Source: Spirogloea muscicola (Eukaryota; Streptophyta; Zygnematophyceae; Spirogloeales; Spirogloeaceae). From it: DNA of 11,049 bases. The notes beneath the pieces are model-generated. The model made no database searches and was not told where the DNA came from. It was given only the letters and a program-made list of their open reading frames with translations. Where the stretch lies: positions 241,500 through 252,548 of the forward strand of contig WELB01000207.1 of assembly GCA_009602725.1 (NCBI GenBank), in the 5' to 3' direction. This document shows, in pieces, positions 8,501 through 11,049 of this stretch; positions within the stretch are counted from its first letter, which is position 1; each line of letters opens with the position of its first letter. The position numbers and the translations under genes were made by a program.

Positions 8501-8563
8501 TCATTATTGGAGTCCAGTAATGAATCAGGAGGGCATAATCAGCCACTCCTGATTATGCCCTCC
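8501..8563. repeat. Two adjacent hairpins (inverted repeats)
   Basis: The first, 8501-8523, is a near palindrome with TCATTA and TAATGA as outer arms and TGGA/TCCA inside; the one unpaired step would be a G-U wobble in RNA. Four bases later the second has arms GGAGGGCATAATCAG (8528-8542) and CTGATTATGCCCTCC (8549-8563), a perfect 15-bp stem with a 6-nt loop. They lie between two converging genes. They could be transcript 3'-end structures, a small foldback element or a hairpin-RNA source; the sequence alone does not decide. Confidence 0.8.
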
Positions 8564-8881
8564 AAGTCAGTGAGCCAGAGTAAGCACGATGATACATGCC
8601 AGCATACATCTGCACGAATATCTTTGGCATCTCCCCATGTCGTCAAGGCACACGGAAGTTCTGTGACGTTGTCCATGAGCCCCAGAGTGCAACTATACAA
8701 TTGTCAAGTCAAGTTGCTCTCATAGTTGTGTGCTTTGCATGTCGCTGAGCACATTTGCAGTGGAAAATTACCACCTTTTCCTAGACAGTCAAAGGCTAAG
8801 TCTGAGCAACTCAGCGTTTCTGCCTCTTCATAATCAGCTCTCTGAACGACCTTGTGACCCCAAGCTCTTTGAGTGGGCCGG

Positions 8882-9911
8882 CTATAGTAGGCCAAGAAGC
8901 TTCCTGTACATGTGCCCACCAGCACATCAGCAACATGCACTTGTTCTAGGACAACGATGCAACATATGTGTACGCGATGTTGCAAGCAACAGCCACATCA
9001 TACAGCAGATCAGTTGTCAATTGGCGTACCTTGCAAGAATCAGTATAAGAAGATCTGCGATCTCAGGCTTTCCAACGTATTTTACGTGATTCAGGGGACT
9101 CTCTATCACGGCTTTTACTGCAGCAAGTGCCTGCATAACGTGCAGTTTACACAACGTGCAGTTTACACGAAAATCCATCAACGCCACTTCTGAAAGCAAG
9201 ACTCTCCTACAAGTGACTTGAGTGCTCCGCTTCCAGTAGACGCCCTCTCCCAAACTTTTTTGCAACAATTTGTGGATGTGGGAGGGGCTTCTTAGGCATG
9301 GTCGCAGGTAGGCAGTATCACCATCACATCACAACAAGATAGATGTAGCCTACTTCTTTCCAGGTGAAGCTTGCAAAAACTCAACTCTACCATCAACTGC
9401 CTACTTGCACCAGGAAGGGTCTGTTACGTGCCAGACATGGGCTCAGGCAAGGCCGGTGACAAACCTCGGGCTCATCCAAAGCGGTGGCAAATTCTGGAAC
9501 CTTCATAATATCTACCAGGGGTGGCCATTTCTTAGGCCTTTGACCCACAGCGAGCTGTAAGAGGTTGAGAAGGGCGCGCTGTTCATCGTCCAGCTGTGCC
9601 TCGAGATTCACATTGTACTGCATCCGCTGCAAGTACGTCTCCAACCGCTCATACATGGCCTCCAGCTCATACATGGCCTGCAGCACAACCAAGGCCCCTC
9701 ACGGTCAAGCTGTCTCGCTCAGCTTAATATATTTGGCATGAGCTCGTCGAGGCAGTTTACCGGCAGATCAAGAAGGTTGTCACCTTGTTATTCAGGCCGG
9801 CCTCCAGACGCTGGACGGTGAACTGGTGCATCACTTGCTTCGATTCAGGTAAGTCACTCAGCTGGTGCGCAGCGGGCGACTGGCGCTTGCAGGCGGCAGT
9901 TGCCGGGTCCA
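8882..9911 (-). CDS. STI1/HIP-like chaperone-associated domain protein, 3' exons
   Basis: This is a second split gene on the minus strand. Exons in transcript order are 9911-9784 (upper edge uncertain), 9677-9465, 9130-9030 and 8903-8882, with stop TAG at 8884-8882. Phases agree throughout: 0, 0, then 2 into the last exon. The first two exons contain SKQVMHQFTVQRLEAGL and the helical AMYELEAMYERLETYLQRM. The C-terminal part reads LVDIMKVPEFATALDEPE, then SPLNHVKYVGKPEIADLL. This fits the STI1-type pattern of paired proline-containing helices (P-E-x-x-x-A-L-x-x-P) found in Hop/STI1, HIP, Tic40 and AKR2, which work with Hsp70, Hsp90 or in protein import. No TPR or ankyrin repeats are visible, and the 5' end is unresolved. 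A further in-phase exon may lie at 10103-9996. The family call is by pattern only. Confidence 0.55.
9137..9168 (-). repeat. 16-bp perfect tandem duplication
   Basis: AACGTGCAGTTTACAC occurs twice in a row, at 9137-9152 and 9153-9168. On the minus strand it lies in the intron directly upstream of the 9130-9030 exon, next to its acceptor. A related word, CGTGCAGTTTACG, recurs near 10075. No function is assigned. Confidence 0.85.
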
Positions 9912-9995
9912 CTGACTACGGCCATACAGTCCCGAACGGGGCTGGTCTGCCAGCGAAGGCGAGGACGGCAATTGTCCAGCAAACGAAAGAATCAC

Positions 9996-10103
9996 AAGGT
10001 TCAGAAGTTGAAAGCGACTGCTGCGCGGGTCCGGTGCCCACTTGCCCACTTGACTCTTTCTTCTGTCGGCTCCTCGTGCAGTTTACGTTTTGGTGCAGCG
10101 TGC
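9996..10103 (-). CDS. Tentative upstream exon of the STI1-like gene
   Basis: On the minus strand an acceptor-like cttctattttag precedes an open frame rich in Ser, Gln, Gly and Lys (SSGQVGTGPAQQSLSTS). A donor CTT|gtgatt leads in phase 1 into the exon that starts at 9911. The phase fit is the main support; the sequence looks like a disordered linker and has no recognised domain. No start codon was settled further upstream. Confidence 0.3.
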
Positions 10104-10318
10104 CTAAAATAGAAGTGGCTCTCCCTCCACCCAGTACTTCTTTTGAGGAGAAGTGCTGAGGCAGGAGAAAATTTCGTGTATTTGAAACAAACGAAGGCCA
10201 AATCGCCAAGTACAAAGGCAAGCACATCTAAAGACCTAGATAACCCTACAGCAGATTGACCCGCTCAGTAACCACGGGTCAGTACATGAAGGTCGCTCAT
10301 CGATGCCTGAATACTAGA
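10104..10318. other. Gene-poor spacer upstream of the minus-strand gene
   Basis: This region may contain the 5' exon or promoter of the minus-strand gene. Several short open frames exist, but none could be tied in with a clear start codon and splice pair. No promoter motif is assigned. Confidence 0.35.
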
Positions 10319-10740
10319 TGGCAGATAAGAGGCCCTTCTGCCACCAACTAAAGATCGCCCAGCTTTCTGGGGATCCAAACCATTTCCCTTTTGGTTTTTG
10401 GAAACCATTGTCACAATTGGAATTATTCTCCTACCCGCACATAAATATTAACCCATATATAACCCATGAAATTTGCTCCTATATTTGTTCATTGAAGAAT
10501 CGGTTTAGCGTAGTCTTGTGTTCTTATCACTGTTTCCTATTTATCGTCTTCCTCTTCACATTCAGCTGATCCAGAGAAACTATCTGCCTATTATCTGCCT
10601 TTGAATGCAGCTTCGATCCTTTTGATTATGCACGAAATCATTTTGACATAATTTTGTTTGGTCTTTATTTCACTTAGCATCTATTATTTAGAAGTGACGA
10701 TCTTGATAAAATGGGCTTCATTTGTATTTTGGTCCATGAG
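10319..10740. other. AT-rich island, no gene recognised
   Basis: Base composition shifts abruptly to AT-rich here, most clearly from about 10380, unlike the roughly balanced or GC-rich remainder. An 83-codon open frame at 10318-10569 is rich in Phe, Ile, Tyr and Asn, as expected from composition alone, and matches nothing I recognise. The region ends where repeat copy 3 begins. It could be an insertion (organellar DNA, mobile element) or ordinary AT-rich subtelomeric sequence. Confidence 0.6.
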
Positions 10741-10955
10741 GCAAGAAATGAGAACAGCCAGCCCGAAAGAATTGACAGGGTTCAAAGAGGCCTAATGCGC
10801 TGTCTCAGTTAGCCCGTTAGGATGCACTGCTTGAACAGGTAGTAACCACGAGTGAAGGGCTGCAAACCCGAAATACTAGCAGCCGGGGAGCAATCCCCAT
10901 GACAAAAGCCAAACACTGCAGCAAAAGCACGGCTAGCACGCAGGTGCAAGACGTG
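10731..10955 (+). repeat. Diverged dispersed repeat, copy 3 (subtelomeric)
   Basis: This copy has the same order of shared words as 418-655 and the same orientation, and its first part also matches 284-350. It contains a perfect small hairpin, GGGGA-GCAA-TCCCC at 10885-10898, closed by a GNRA-type tetraloop. Copy 2 keeps only the GGG/CCC core at 593-607. It ends within 20 bp of the terminal telomere-type array, so the family is at least partly subtelomeric. Confidence 0.65.
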
Positions 10956-10973
10956 GGCTATATGGACCGCCGG

Positions 10974-11006
10974 AGGGTTGAGGGTTTAGGGTTGAGGGTT
11001 TAGGGT

Positions 11007-11045
<39 letters not shown>

Positions 11046-11049
11046 GGTT
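10974..11049 (+). repeat. Terminal telomere-type array, mainly TTGAGGG
   Basis: Eleven 7-bp units (the last cut by the window end) run to the final base. Two, at 10981-10987 and 10995-11001, contain TTT as in the plant and green-algal TTTAGGG telomere. The others read AGGGTTG, that is TTGAGGG. The G-rich strand runs 5' to 3' toward the end, as expected for a right-hand chromosome terminus. The array is short, so it could be the proximal part of a longer telomere. Confidence 0.85.

Noticed and set aside
8730-9089. 119-codon plus-strand open frame
   Set aside because: It overlaps the minus-strand exons at 8882-8903 and 9030-9130, which have phase and pattern support; its own sequence matches nothing recognised.
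9194-9295. Plus-strand 33-codon frame with plausible residues (VDALSQTFLQQFVDVGG)
   Set aside because: It lies within an intron of the minus-strand gene, has only a weak acceptor and is short enough to be chance; kept only as a note.
10318-10569. 83-codon open frame in the AT-rich island
   Set aside because: Its residue content is explained by AT-rich codons and no family is recognised.

Overview
The window looks like the right-hand end of a nuclear chromosome or contig from a green plant-lineage microbe. A chlorophyte alga is most likely, perhaps Trebouxiophyceae, but that rank is inference. Four things point this way: a 7-bp telomere-type repeat closes the window with its G-rich strand running outward; genes are split by many short introns (mostly 90-350 bp) with cttgcag/ctgcag-style acceptors; the main gene resembles a plant importin; and no bacterial operon or ribosome-binding-site logic is seen.

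Layout. Positions 1-732 are gene-poor and hold two copies of a diverged repeat that recurs at 10731-10955. Positions 733-7963 (+) hold one almost complete gene of about 24 exons and about 980 residues. It encodes an importin-beta-family nuclear import receptor of the transportin-3 / MOS14 type. I rebuilt it by hand from splice signals, reading-frame phases and collinearity with remembered plant and human relatives. Nearly every junction keeps phase. The exceptions are a 19-nt gap or frameshift at 1916-1934 and an unsettled donor for exon 5. Positions 7964-8881 hold a possible orphan 3' exon, a block of decayed telomere-like repeats and a pair of hairpins. Positions 8882-9911 (-), possibly to 10103, hold the 3' part of a second intron-containing gene whose C-terminus looks like an STI1/HIP-type chaperone-associated domain. 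Positions 10319-10740 are AT-rich with no recognised gene. The third repeat copy follows, and then the terminal repeat array, mostly TTGAGGG with two TTTAGGG units.

The two genes run tail to tail and have no evident functional link beyond general protein handling (nuclear import; Hsp70/Hsp90-type co-chaperone). No CRISPR array, bacterial mobile element, tRNA or rRNA was seen. The most interesting points are: the importin lacks the arginines that form the RS-domain-binding helix of human TNPO3; the terminal telomeric unit is unusual; and a repeat family flanks both ends of the window.
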